Assembly (NCBI RefSeq): GCF_008728515.1
Contig: NC_044986.1
Location: 58,393,159-58,457,158, forward strand
Length of the DNA: 64,000 nt
Direction of reading: 5' to 3'
DNA from: Papio anubis
Taxonomy: Eukaryota; Chordata; Mammalia; Primates; Cercopithecidae
In this document: one piece after another, positions 38,147 to 50,459 of the stretch
How the letters are laid out: the number at the start of each line of letters is the position of its first letter
How positions within the stretch are numbered: the stretch's first letter is position 1
Translations under genes and position numbers: made by a program
Notes under the pieces: model-generated
Seen by the model: the letters and a program-made list of their open reading frames with translations, nothing else
Told to the model about the DNA's origin: nothing
Database searches by the model: none

Positions 38147-39104
38147 CAGTATTCTCCCCTTAGCCATGGTTTTGCTTTACATGGTTTCAGTTATCCAGAG
38201 TAAACTGCAGTCTGAAAATATTAAATGAAAAATTCCAGAGATAAATAATTCATAAGTTTTATTATTTTTATTTATTTATTTTTGAGACAGGGTCTCACTC
38301 TGTTGCCCAGGTTGGAGTGCAGTGGTGTAATCTTAGCTCACTGCAACCTCCACCTCCCGGATTCAAGCAATCCTGTCACCTCAGCCTCCTGAGTAGCTGG
38401 GACTACAGGCACATGCCACCATGCCCAGCTAATGTTAATGTTATTTGGTAGAGACAGGGTTTTACGATGTTGCCCAAGCTGGTCTCGAACGCCTGGGCTC
38501 AAGTGATCCACCAACCTCGGCCTCCCAAAGGGCTGGGATTACAATCATGAGCCACTGTGCCTGGCCTAACAATTCATAAATTTTAAACTGCATACCATTC
38601 TGAGTACTGTAATGAAATCTCATGCTGCCCTATGGGATGTGAATCATGCCTTTGTCCAGTGTATCCATGCTGTATACATCACCTGCTCATTAGTCACTTA
38701 GCTGCTGTCTAGATTATCAGACTAACTCTCAAGGTATCACAGTGCTTGTGCTCAAGGTTCATAGTAGCCTAATGCTATACCACAATGCCTATGACATTCA
38801 TCTCATTTAAACTCATCACAAAAGCAATTTATCATCTCACATCATCACAAAAAGGGTAAATGAGATATTCTGAGAGAACACATTTGCATAGCTTTTATTA
38901 TAGTATATTGTTATAATTGTTCTATTTTATTATTAGTTATTGTTGTTCATCTCGTACTGTGCCTAATCTACAAATTAAACTATCATAGGTATGTATGTGT
39001 AGGAAAAAAACATAATGTACATAGGGCTTAGTATTATCTGTGGTTTCAGGAATCCAGGAAGGATGATGGAACATACCCCTTAAGGATAAGGGGTCCTGAC
39101 TCCT
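38147..39104 (+). mobile_element. Tigger2/MER2-type DNA transposon, non-autonomous, split by an Alu
   Basis: Left end CAGTATTCTCCCCTTAGCC and right end AAGGATAAGGGGTCCTGACT are degraded Tigger terminal inverted repeats; TA precedes the left end. The interior matches the Tigger2/MER2 pattern (GAAAATATTAAATGAAAAATT, AATCATGCCTTTGTCCAGTG, TCATTAGTCACTTAGC). It has no transposase frame. An antisense Alu sits at 38279-38566. Confidence 0.8.
38279..38566 (-). repeat. AluS/J SINE, antisense, inside Tigger2
   Basis: GAGACAGGGTCTCACTCTGT..GCTAATGTTAATGTTATTTGG..GCCACTGTGCCTGGCC. The Tigger sequence AATTCATAAGTTTT / AATTCATAAATTTT is repeated at both sides as a target-site duplication, so the Alu is younger than the Tigger copy. 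Confidence 0.9.
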
Positions 39105-39229
39105 AATCACTTGGCTCAGAAAAATCCTACATATTTCCTTAGGGACAAAAATGGACTCTAATTACCCATAGAAAGCTACTATAAATAAAAGTAGATAATC
39201 AAAACTCTTCATTTGATTAAAATACTCTA

Positions 39230-41680
39230 CCAACTCCACCTCCAACAAATATAAAAAATAACAAAAACCGTTAACACAATACTCCAAAATGAATTAAGTG
39301 CATTTATACAAATTATTGCAAATATGAAAGAAACCAGGAACCTAAAATCCAAAATTTGAGACTAGGAAAGAAAAAACAACAGGCAGATATGCAAAGAGAG
39401 GAGAGAATGAGAGGAAAGAACAAGCAGAGAAACTGGAAAAATAAAATCATTTCTGAAATGAACATTAAAATGTAAGGAGTCCAAGGATAAATACATAGAA
39501 GCAAAAGTACACAAAGGGACATAGTAAATGGGAATGAAAAGAACCAAAAGAACAAAAATGAAATACGGTATTAAAAAAGATCAGAAAGTGATAGACATAG
39601 AGGACAGGCAAAGAAGATCCAACTTATATGTAATCAGAATTCTTAAATAGGAAAAACAAAATAATGAGATAGAAAGAATATTTCTGTATAATTCAGAAAG
39701 ACGTTCTGAAAACAAAAAAGAACAATCCACATATCAAGAGTCCCAAAATGTGCCAAATGGTCAGCCTTACACACATTCCAGTAAAATAATCAGACTTTAA
39801 GATAAAGAAAAGTACTTTCAGTCTCCAGGCAAAAAGTCAAACTCATTTACAAAGGAAAGAAAATGAAAGATTAGATTTCTCAATAACAAGACAACAATGG
39901 AGCAAAGTCTTCACAAAACTCAAGGAAAGAATGTGTTGGCTAAGGAATTTATAAGTGGCAAACTGACCCTAAAAGTAGAAACACTAAAAAAAAAAACCAC
40001 TTTAAACACTTTAAAGTGAAGAAAACTGTACTCATGTGGAAGAATCTTCTAGCTGATGAGCTTCTTCCAAAAGAGATGATTTTGGAAAGTACAACGGAAG
40101 AACAAGAAGTGAAAATTATACCTACTTGAGTGCATATCAAAGACTAAAACAAAGGTGAAGATACGACTATAAGATTACTATGTAAATATTATCCATTCCA
40201 CCAAAGTAGAAAAAACACAACTTGAAAAAAAGTGGAGTAGGGGGAAATACAATAAGCTCATTGATCTTGACACAGATAGTAACTGGAAAAAAAAGATATT
40301 ACTTAAAACAAAAAATCAAAATAGCAAAAGCCTGTGTTAGGCCATTCTTGCATTGCTACAAAGAAATACCTAAGGCTGGGTAACTTAAGAAGAGGTTTAG
40401 TTGGCTCGTGGAACTAAGGGCAATATATATAAAAAACTTACAAGAACTAAGGGCATTATATAGTTATCAGTATATAAAGTTTTTTATATAAAACTATAGT
40501 AACTACTATGACTTATAAAATGCTTCCAAAATTTAAGAAAAACAAAGGAAACAGACCACATAGTAAAAGACTGTAATTATAATATACACAGTTAACATAA
40601 TATAAAAGAATACTATAGTAGCTGAAATCAGATATATTAGTTATATCAGCAAATATAAAACGTCTTAATTTTCCCATTAAAAGGATTTCCAGATTGGCTC
40701 ATAATATAAAACCCAACTCTAGGATGAATACAAGAAACAAGTCTTCAAAGGTGAGTCAGAAAGGCTAAAAATAAAGAGATGGACAAAGATATATGAAACA
40801 AATACAAATAAGAAAATAGATGATGTGATTTTGTTACCAGGCAATGTAAAATTCAGGTTCAAAAACATTACCTGAGACAACAACAGAAGGACACTTTATA
40901 ATGCAAAAGGCTGCAACTAACAATGAATATACCACAAGTACCGAATGTACCAAATGTTACAAAGCATCTTCCTAAAGCACAAGGTACAGAAGATACAAGG
41001 ATGAAGACAATTAAGCCTTAACAATAAAAAATCTTAAGCTATCTGTTTCAGTATAAGACAGTTCAACTGGTCAAAGAAATAAGGAAGGTTACAGAAAAGC
41101 TAACGTAGTCATTAACACAGATCTTTCAAACACCTTTGACTAACGTTACACTCTTATAAAAAGAAATGTAACTTCAAAAGCCAATGCAACACTCATGAAA
41201 ATAGACCATATTAAGTCATGAAGAAAACCTCAAGATGTTCCATAAAGTAGAAAAAATAAAAATTTATTTGATTAAAAAGCAATTTTAATCAATTAAAATT
41301 CCTCTTTTGGTAATGGCAGAGTAGCTCATGCTGGAGAAATCTTCCCACAGAAAACAATAAAAAATTTAAAAAACATCTACCTGAAGTGATTGGCAAGCAA
41401 CCAAAACTATACAGAAATTTGAAAAGAGTCAACACTGGAAAAAGTGATACAGTGGAAAAAAAAATAATTGGCACATGATGAATCTCAAAAGCATTATGTT
41501 GAAAGAAAGAAACCTCCACTCTATAGTTCTATTTATACTAAGTTCCAGAACAGGCAAAATTAACCTACAGTGGAAAAAAAAGTCAGAATAGTGGCTGGTT
41601 CTTGGGGTGGGAACTGTGGCAAGAGCTACTAATTGGAAACTGGGAAGGAGCACACGGAAACACTATCTATCCAAAAAATG
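39230..41680 (+). repeat. L1M/HAL1-type LINE remains
   Basis: A-rich plus strand with scattered L1-like blocks: ORF1-like near 39830-39960 (CAATAACAAGACAACAATGG), ORF2-like near 40680-40800 (GATTTCCAGATTGGCTCATA) and a 3'-end-like block near 41480-41620 (AAGCATTATGTTGAAAGAAA). An antisense MST-like LTR piece lies inside at 40334-40412. Frames are destroyed. Confidence 0.55.
40334..40412 (-). repeat. MaLR (MST-like) LTR fragment, antisense
   Basis: TTAGGCCATTCTTGCATTGC..TAAGGCTGGGTAACTTAAGAAG..TTTAGTTGGCTCGTGG corresponds to the reversed end of an MST LTR; only about 80 bp remain. Confidence 0.55.
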
Positions 41681-41766
41681 TAATTAATTCAAAGAGAAAA
41701 AAAGCAAACAGAAACAAATAAGTCCGTTTATGATTTAATAAGAAGACCATAAGAAAAAGTTCATTG

Positions 41767-42146
41767 ATACGGTTTGGCTCTGTGTCCCACCCTAATCTCA
41801 TGTTGAACTGTAATCCCCAGTGTTGGGGAAGAGACCTGGTGGGAGGTGATTAGATCATGGGGGCGGATTTCCCCCTTGCTATTCTCGTGATAGTGAGTTC
41901 TCATGAGATCTGGTTGTTTAAAAGTGTGTAGCATTTCCCCATTAGTTCACTTGCTCTCCTGTCGCCATGTGAAGGAAGTGCTTGCTTCCCCTTCAAGCTT
42001 TTGCCATGATTGTAAGTTTCCTGAGGCCTCCAAGCCATGCTTCCTGCATAGCCTGCAGAACTGTGAGTCAATTAAACCTCTCTTTTTCTTAAATTACCCA
42101 ATCTCAGGTAGTCCTTTATAGCATTGTGAGAACAAAGTAATATAAT
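41767..42146 (+). repeat. MaLR (MST/THE1-type) solo LTR
   Basis: TGATACGGTTTGGCTCTGTG at the start; GGGAGGTGATTAGATCATGG, CTCATGAGATCTGGTTG, GTCAATTAAACCTCTCTTTT and CCAATCTCAGGTAGTCC inside; ends near AACAAAGTAATATA. No internal ERV sequence is attached, so it is a solo LTR left by recombination. Confidence 0.82.
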
Positions 42147-42273
42147 CAAGTAATTTTTGAGTACTCTCTACCCTATATCTACAGGGATGTACATACATGT
42201 GTACATATACATATACACACACAAAGAACTGCAAAGAACTTATTTTAAATTGTGTCATAAAGAAATAAAATAG

Positions 42274-42615
42274 ATTAGGCTGAACATGGTGGCTCATGCC
42301 TGTAATCCCAGTGTTTTGGGAGGTTGAGGTGGGAGGACTGCTTGAGGCCAGGAGTTCAAGATAAGCCTGGGCAACATAGCAAGACCCTGTCTCTACAAAA
42401 TAAATAAATAAGCAAGCTGAGAGACAAAAAATAAATTAGCTGGGTAGGGTGGCATGAACCTCTAGTTCTAGGTACTTGGGAGGCTGAGGCAGGAAGATCA
42501 CTTGAACCCAGAAGTTTCAGGCTAAAGCAAGCTATCATTGTGTCACTGCACTCTGGCCTGGGAGACACAGTGAGACCCTATCTCTAAAAAAATTAAAAAA
42601 TAAAATAAAATAAAA
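42274..42615 (+). repeat. AluJ SINE with expanded middle
   Basis: Old Alu; the A-rich linker between arms is enlarged (AATAAATAAATAAGCAAGCT then GAGAGACAAAAAATAAATTAGC). Tail (AAAAT)n. Confidence 0.87.
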
Positions 42616-42619
42616 TGGA

Positions 42620-42745
42620 TTGGACAGAGGGATAAAACAAATATTAATTGTAGAACCTTAGTGGTAGGTATATGGGTATTCACTGTATAATCTTTCATCT
42701 TTTCTGTATGTTGGAAAATTTTCATAATTTCTGTATGTTAAAAAA
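42620..42745 (+). repeat. Unnamed old interspersed repeat, copy 4 (3' part)
   Basis: ATATTAATTGTAGAACCTTA..GGTATATGGGTATTCACTG..CATCTTTTCTGTATGTTGG, the 3' third of the family at about 1270, 3275, 7095 and 50460; the AluJ immediately upstream may have displaced its 5' part. Confidence 0.45.
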
Positions 42746-42869
42746 AGAATTGTAAGGAAAGCTTGAACTTGCCTAGGTAGGTTTATGGTCAGTAATAATA
42801 TTGGTACTGTAATCACAAACCTATAAACATTGATTTTTCATCTCTTTCATCACTAGGTCCACTGAAGAG

Positions 42870-42917
42870 GCAGTGATACCCCAGTAAGCATTAGCAGTGA
42901 TACCCCAGTAAGCATGA
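42870..42917 (+). repeat. 24-bp tandem duplication
   Basis: GCAGTGATACCCCAGTAAGC repeats twice as 24-bp units (42870-42893 and 42894-42917) with one difference near the end. Confidence 0.9.
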
Positions 42918-44187
42918 GCATACCCAGGGCCCAGGGTTTGCATTCAAAATACGATTCACCATTAAAGGGAGCCAGGTGTCAGAAAAATGGCTGACTCTAG
43001 GCATGGGACAGGGAAAATATAAAGCAAGAATGGATCGTCTTTTAGTGTCAGGAAGCAAGAGATTCTTAGTGACTATAAACAATAATGAAACATTGAATAA
43101 AAATCCAGGAATGGAGAGACTAAAGAGAGGAATGTTCTTTATAGAAGAATATCAGCCAGGATCCGTGCCAAGATGGCCGAATAGGAACAGCTCCAGCCTC
43201 CAGCTCCCAGTGTGAGCGACACAGAAGACGGGTGATTTCTGCATTTCCAACTGAGGTACTGGGTTCATCTCACTGGGGTGTGTTGGACAGTGGGGGCAGG
43301 ACAGTGGGTGCAGCCCAACAAGCAAGAGCCGAAGCAAGGCGAGGCATCACCTCACCTGGGAAGCGCAAGGGGGAAGGGAATTCCCTATCCTAGCCAAGGG
43401 AAACCGTGACACACAACACCACAACACCAGGAAAATCGTGTCACTCCCACCCTAATACTGCGCTTTTCCAAGGGTCTTAGCAAATGGCACACCAGGAGAT
43501 TATATCCCGTGCCTGGCTTGGAGGGTCCCACACCCACAGAGCCTCCCTCATTGCTAGCACAGCAGTCTGAGATCTAACTGCAAGGTGGCAGTGAGGCTGA
43601 GGGAGGGGCGCCCGCCATTGCTGAGGCTTAAGTACATAAACAAATTGGCCAGGAAGCTCTAACTGGGTAGAGCCCACCGAAGCTCAAGGAGGCCTGCCTG
43701 CCTCTATAGACTCCACCTCTGGGGACAGGGCATAGCCAAACAAAAGACAGCAGAAACCTCTGCAGATTTAAATGTCGCTGTCTGACAGCTTTGAAGACAG
43801 TAGTGGTTTTCCCAGTACGGAGTTTGAGATCTGAGAACGGACAGATTGTCTGCTCAATTGGGTCCCTGACTCCCGAGTAGCCTAACTGGGAGACATCCCC
43901 CACTAGGGGCAGACTGACACCTCACACCTCACACGGCCAGGTACACCTCTGAGACGAAGCTTCCAGAGGAACGATCAGACAGCAACATTTGCTGTTCAGC
44001 AATATTCACTCTTCTGCAGCCTCCGCTGCTGCTACCTAGGCAAATAGGGTCAAGCAAAGTCCAGCAGACCCACAGCTGAGGGTCTGGACTGTTAGAAGGA
44101 AAAATAACAAACAGAAAGGACATTCACACCAAAATCCCATCTGTACATCACCATCATCAAAGATCAAAGGTAGATAAAACCACAAAG

Positions 44188-45202
44188 ATGGGGAAAAAGC
44201 AGTACAGAAAAGCTGGAAATTCTAAAAATCAGAGTGCCTCTCCCCCTCCAAAGGAATGCAGCTCCTCGCCAGCAACAGAACAAAGCTGGATGGAGAATGA
44301 CTTCGACGAGTTGAGAGAAGACTTCAGACAATCAAACTTCTCTGAGCTAAAGGAGGAATTACGAACCCAGCACAAAGAAACTAAAAACCTTGAAAAAAGA
44401 TTTGACGAATGGCTAACTAGAATAATCAATGCGGAGAAGTCCATAAACGAACTGATAAAGATGAAAACCATGACACAAGAACTACGTGACAAACGCACAA
44501 GCTTCAGTAACCAACTCGATCAACTGGAAGAAAGGGTATCAGTGACTGAAGATCAAACGAATGAAATGAAGCGAGAAGAGAAGTTTAGAGAAAAAAGAGT
44601 GAAAAGAAATGAACAAAGTCTCCAAGAAATATGAGACTATGTGAAAACACCAAATCTACGTCTGACTGGTGACGTCTGAAAGTGACAGGGAGAATGGAAC
44701 CAAGTTGGGAAACACTCTGCAGGATATTATCCGGGAGAACTTTCCCAACCTAGCAAGGCAGGCCAACATTCAAATTCAGGAAATACAGAGAACACCACAA
44801 AGATATTTCTTGAGAAGAACAACTCCAAGACACATAATTGTCAGATTCACCAAAGGTGAAATGAAGGAAAAAATGTTAAGGGCAGCCAGAGAGAAAGGTC
44901 GGGTTACCCACAAAGGGAAGCCCATCAGACTAACAGCAGATCTCTCGGCAGAAACTCTACAAGCCAGAAGAGAGTGGGGGCCAATATTCAACATTCTTAA
45001 AGAAAAGAATTTTCAACCCAGAATTTCATATCCAGCCAAACTAAGTTTCATAAGTGAAAGAGAAATAAAATCCTTTACAGACAAGCAAATGCTGAGAGAT
45101 TTTGTCACCACCAGGCCTGCCCTACAAGAAATCCTGAAGGAAGCACTAAACATGGAAAGGAACAACTGGTACCAGCCACTGCAAAAGCATGCCAAAATGT
45201 AA
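44188..45202 (+). pseudogene. L1 ORF1 (RNA-binding chaperone), disabled
   Basis: Begins MGKKQYRKAGNSKNQSASPP and continues through the coiled-coil segment. A TGG-to-TGA change makes a stop at 44632-44634, and a +1 shift near 44671-44676 puts the remainder (RRM and C-terminal domain, with ..QRYFLRRTTPRHIIVRFTKG) in another frame until the stop after 45199. Coding capacity is lost by two separate lesions. Confidence 0.93.
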
Positions 45203-45257
45203 AGACCATCGAGGCTAGGAAGAAACTGCATCAACTAGTGAGCAAAATAACATCACA

Positions 45258-48200
45258 ATGACAGGATCAAGTTCACACATAACAATATTAACCTTAAATG
45301 TAAATGGGCTAAATGCTCCAATTGAAAGACACAGGCTGGCAAATTGGACAAAGAGTCAAGACCCATCAGTGTGCTGTATTCAGGAGACCCATCTCATGTG
45401 CAGAGACACACATAGGCTCAAAATATAGGGAAGGAGGAAGATCTAGCAAGCAAATGGAAAACAAAAAAAAGCAGGGGTTGCAATCCTAGTCTCTGATAAA
45501 ACAGACTTTAAACCAACAAAGATCAAAAGGGACAAAGAAGGCCATTACATAATGGTAAAGGAATCAATTCAACGAGAAGAGCTAACTATCTTAAATATAT
45601 ATGCACTCAATACAGGAGCACCTAGATTCATAAAGGAAGTCCTTAGAGACTTACAAAGAGACTTAGACTCCCACACAATAATAATAGAGACTTTAACACC
45701 CCACTGTCAACATTAGACAGATCAATGAGACAGAAAGTTAACAAGAATATCCAGGAATTGAACTCAACTCTGCACCAAGCGGACCTAATAGACATCTACA
45801 GAACTCTCCACCCCAAATCAACAGAATATACATTCTTCTCAGCACTACATCGCACTTATTCCAAAATTGACCACATAGTTGGAAGTAAAGAACTCCTCAG
45901 CAAATGTAAAAGAACAGAAATTATAACAAACTGTCTCTCAGACCACAGTGCAATCAAACCAGAACTCAGGATTAAGAAACTCACTCAAAACCGCTCAACT
46001 ACGTGGAAACTGAACAACCTGTTCCTGAATGACTACTGGGTACATAACGAAATGAAGGCAGAAATAAAGATGTTCTTTGAAACCAATGAGAACAAAGATA
46101 CAACATACCAGAATCTCTGGGACACATTTAAAGCAGTATGTAGAGGGAAATTTATAGCACTGAATGCCCACAAGAGAAAGCAGGAAAGATCTAAAGTTGA
46201 CACCCTAACATCACAATCCAAAAAACTAGAGAAGCAAGAGCAAACACATTCAAAAACTAGCAGAAGGCAAGAAATAACTAAGATCAGAGCAGAACTGAAG
46301 GAGATAGAGACACAAAAAACCCTTCAAAAAAAAAAAAAATCAATGAATCCAGGAGCTGTTTTTTTTTTTTTTTAAAGATCAACAAAATAGATAGACCGCT
46401 AGCAAGACTAATAAAGAAGAGAGAAGACTCAAACAGATGCAATAAAAAATGATAAAGGGGATATCACCACTGACCCCACAAAAATACAAACTACCATCAC
46501 AGAATACTATACACACCTCTATGCAAATAAACTAGAAAACCTAGAAGAAATGGATAAATTCCTGGACACAAACACCCTCCCAAGACTAAACCACGAAGAA
46601 GTTGAATCCCTGAACAGACCAATAACAGACTCTGAAATTGAGGCAATAATTAATAGCCTACCAACCAAAAAAAGTCCAGGACCAGACGCATTCACAGCCA
46701 AATTCTACCAGAGGTACAAGAAGCAGCTGGTACCATTCCTTTTGAAACTATTCCAAGCAATAGAAAAAGAGGGAATCCTCCCTAACTCATTTTATGAGAC
46801 CAACATCATCCTGATACCAAAGCCTGGCAGAGACACAACAAAGAAAGAATTTTAGACCAATATCCCTGATGAACATCAATGCAAAAATCCTCAATAAAAT
46901 ACTGGCAAACCAAATCCAGCAGCACATCGAAAAGTTTATGCACCATGATCAAGTGGGTCTCACCCCTGGGATACAAGGCTGGTTCAACATACACAAATCA
47001 ATAAACATAATCCAGCATATAAACAGAACCAAAGACAAAAATCACATGATTATCTCAATAGATACAGAAAAGGCCTTTGACAAAGTTCAACAGCCCTTCA
47101 TGATAAAAGCTCTCAATAAATTCGGTATTGATGGAACATATCTCAAAATAATAAGAGCTATTTATGACAAACCCACAGCCAATATCATACTGAATGGGCA
47201 AAAACTGGAAGCATTCCCCTTGAAAACTGGCACAAGACAGGGATGCCCTCTCTCACCACTCCTATTCAACATAGTGTTGGAAGTTCTGGCCAGGGCCATC
47301 AGGCAGGAGAAAGAAATAAAGGGTATTCAATTAGGAAAAGAGGAAGTCAAATTGTCCCTGTTTGCAGATAACATGATCGTATATTTAGAAAACCCCATTG
47401 TCTTGGCCCAAAATCTCCTTAAGCTGATAAGCAACTTCAGCAAAGTCTCAGGATACAAAATCAATGTGCGAAAGTCACAAGCATTCTTACACACCAATAA
47501 CAGACAGAGAGCCAAATCATGAGTGAACTCCCATTCACAATTGCTTCAAAGAGAATAAAATACCTAGGAATTCAACTTACAAGGGATATGAAGGACCTCT
47601 TCAAGGAGAACTACAAACCACTCACTGCTCAATGAAATAAAAGAGGACACAAACAAATGGAAGAACATTCCAAGCTCATGGATAAGAAGAATCAATATCG
47701 TGAAAATGGCCATACTGCCCAAGGTAATTTGTCGATTCAATGCCATCCCCATTAAGCTATCAATGACTTTCTTCACAGAATTGGAAAAAACTACTTTAAA
47801 GTTCATATGGAACCAAAAAAGAGCCCGCATTGCCAAGACAGTCCTAAGTCAAAAGAACAAAGCTGGAGGCATCACGCTACCTGACTTCAAACTATACTAC
47901 AAGGCTACAGTAACCAAAACAGCATGGTACTAGTACCAAAACAGAGATATACACCAATAGAACAGAACAGAGCCCTCAGAAGTAATACCACACATCTACA
48001 ACCATCTGATCTTTGACAAACCTGACAAAAACAAGGAAAGGTGGAAAGGATTCCCTATTTAATAAACGGTGCTGGGAAAACTGGCTAGCCATATGTAGAA
48101 ACTTGAAACTGGATCCCTTCCTTACACTTTATACACAAATTAATTTAAGATGGATTAGAGACTTAAACGTTAGACCTAAAACCATAAAAACCCTAGAAGA

Positions 48201-49350
48201 AAACCTAAGCAACACCATTCAGGTCATAGGCATGGGCAAGGACTTCATATCTAAAACACCAAAAGCAATGGCAACAAAAGGCAAAATTGACAAATGGGAT
48301 CTAATTAAAGAGTTTCTGCACAGCAAAAGAAACTACCATCAGAGTGAACAGGCAACCTACAAAATGGGAGATCATTTTTGCAATCTACTCATCTGACAAA
48401 GGGCTAATATCCAGAACATACAAAGAGCTCAAACAAATTTACAAGAAAAAAACAACCCCATCAAAAAGTGGGCAAAGGATATGAACAGACACTTTTAAAA
48501 AGAAGACATTTATGCAGCCAACAGACACATGAAAAAATGCTCATCATCACTAGCCATAAGAGAAACGCAAATCAAAACCACAACGAGATACCATCTCACA
48601 CCAGTTAGAATGGCGATCATTAAAAAGTCAGGAAACAACAGGTGCTGGAGAGAATGTGGAGAAATAGGAACACTTTCACACTGTTGGTGGGACTGTAAAC
48701 TAGTTGAACCATTGTGGAAAACAGTGTGGCAATTCCTCAAGGATCTAGAACTAGAAATACCATTTGACCCAGTCATCCAATTACTGGGTATATACCCAAA
48801 GGATTATAAATAATGCTGCTCTAAAGACACATGCACATGTATGTTTATTGCAGCACTATTCACAATAGCAAAGACTTGCAACCGGCCAGGCGCGGTGGCT
48901 CAAGCCTGTAATCCCAGCACTTTGGGAGGCCGAGACGGGCGGATCACGAGGTCAGGAGATCGACACCATCCTGGCTAACGCAGTGAAACCCGTCTCTACT
49001 AAAAAATACAAAAAATCTAGCTGGGCGAGGTGGCGGGCGCCTGTAGTCCCAGCTACTGGGGAGGCTGAGGCAGGAGAATGGCGTAAACCCAGGAGGCGGA
49101 GCTTGCAGTGAGCTGAGATCTGGCCACTGCACTCCAATCTGGGCGACAGAGTGAGACTCCGTCTAAAAAAAAAAAAAAAAAAAAGACTTGCAACCAACCC
49201 AAATGTCCATCAATGACAGACTGGATTAAGAAAATGTGGCACATATACACCTTAGTTCCTGTCCTTAGTAGGGACATGGATGTAGCTGGAAACCATCATT
49301 CTCAGCAAACTATTGCAAGAACAGAAAACCAAACACCACATGTTCTCACT
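45258..49350 (+). pseudogene. L1 ORF2 (endonuclease-reverse transcriptase), disabled
   Basis: ATG at 45258 opens the endonuclease (ILTLNVNGLNAPIERHRLAN). The first in-frame stop is TAG at 45426-45428, and further stops, frameshifts and an expanded T run (46359-46373) follow. The RT region at 46869-47522 reads clearly, but the catalytic FADD is FADN (Asp to Asn at 47370-47372). A 4-nt deletion near 47505 ends that piece. The Cys-rich C-terminus is near 48640-48710. An AluY and a deletion after CACATATACACCTT (about 49254) disrupt the end. Confidence 0.92.
48883..49186 (+). repeat. Old World monkey-type AluY inside L1 ORF2
   Basis: Complete young Alu (GGCCAGGCGCGGTGGCTCAAG..GAGAATGGCGTAAACCCAGG..GAGATCTGGCCACTGC, A20 tail). 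The L1 sequence AAGACTTGCAACC is duplicated at both sides (48870-48882 and 49184-49196), so it entered an already inserted L1. Confidence 0.94.
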
Positions 49351-50067
49351 CAGGTGGGAATTGAACAATGAGAACACTTGGACACAGGAAGGGGAACATC
49401 ACACACCAGGGCCTGTTGTGAGGTGGGGGGAAGGGGGAGGGACAGCATTAGGAGATATACCTAATGTAAATGATGAGTTAATGGGTGCAGCACACCAACA
49501 TGGCACATGTATACATATGTAACAAACCTGCACGTTGTTCACATGTACCCTAGAATTCAAGTATAATAATAATTAAAAAAAAATAATATCAGCCAATAAA
49601 TGTAGAAGGAATACTAGAATTAGATAATCACTGTTTCACAAACCCCATCATAAATATAATTGATTTAGGCAAGAATCATAAATGGATGATAAAGCCATTA
49701 AGTTAAAGCTCACTGGATAACAGAATAGTCACCCAGTTCCAACACCCCACAGATTACTTACGAACTGCAAAGGGAAAACCATTTTATCATGAAGAAGAAA
49801 GCTGGCAACTGCCATCTAAAGCAAGGGTTCAAACTCAGCATTAGCTGGTGGTAAGACCAGATATCCTATTGCATCAATTGGGAGCATATAATGGTCCCCA
49901 GCCTCACCTAGAAAAAAATGTTTAACTTGAGTCTGATAAAGCCTTTAGACTCAATGTCCATCTATGGCAAAAACAGAGAATATAAGAAAAGGTTCAACGA
50001 TACCTCAAGGAAACAACCAGGCAAATGCAGAATGCAGGATATTTTAAAGGCTAAAAAAAACTAGGTG

Positions 50068-50367
50068 TTTTTTTTTTTTTTTTTTGAGACAGGGTCTTGC
50101 TCTGATGCCCAGGCTGGAGTGCAGTGGCATGATTGTCGCTCACTGCAATCTCAAGCTTCTGGATGCAAGTGATCCTCCTGCCTCAGCCTCTTGGGTAGCT
50201 GAGATCACAGGCACACATCACCACTCCTGGCTAACTTTTCTGTATTTTTTTGCAGAAACAAGGTCTTATGTTGCACAGGCTGGTCTTGAACTCCTGGGCT
50301 ACAGCCATCCTCCCACCTCAGCCTCCCAAAGTGTTGGGATTACGGGCGTGAGCCACCATTCCTGGCC
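50068..50367 (-). repeat. AluJ SINE, antisense
   Basis: T head, GAGACAGGGTCTTGCTCTGA..GTATTTTTTTGCAGAAACAAGG..AGCCACCATTCCTGGCC; both arms, old. Confidence 0.9.
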
Positions 50368-50459
50368 GAGACTCTCAAAGTATAAATGACAAGAGGTTTT
50401 TAGAAATAGGCAGAGTAATTAAAAGAAACTGAAGAGATATAACCAAGTGTACTGCACAG

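Larger units (their letters stand above)
43159..49584 (+). mobile_element. Near full-length primate L1 (L1PA-type) LINE-1, inactive
   Basis: Starts with the L1 5' end (CCAAGATGGCCGAATAGGAA, with a YY1-type AAGATGGCC) and ends in an L1 3' UTR and A tail. Flanked by an 11-bp target-site duplication AATATCAGCCA at 43148-43158 and 49585-49595. Structure: 5' UTR to 44187, ORF1 44188-45202, ORF2 45258 to about 49350, and a G-rich 3' UTR (GGGGGG AA GGGGG A GGG at 49425-49441). Both ORFs are broken and an AluY is inserted at 48883-49186. It lies in RTKN2 intron 2, opposite to the gene. Confidence 0.95.

Noticed and set aside
44188..48813. Several sizeable open frames resembling a DNA-binding and a reverse-transcriptase protein
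   Set aside because: They are the broken ORF1 and ORF2 of the L1 element, with stops, frameshifts and a catalytic change, and not host genes.
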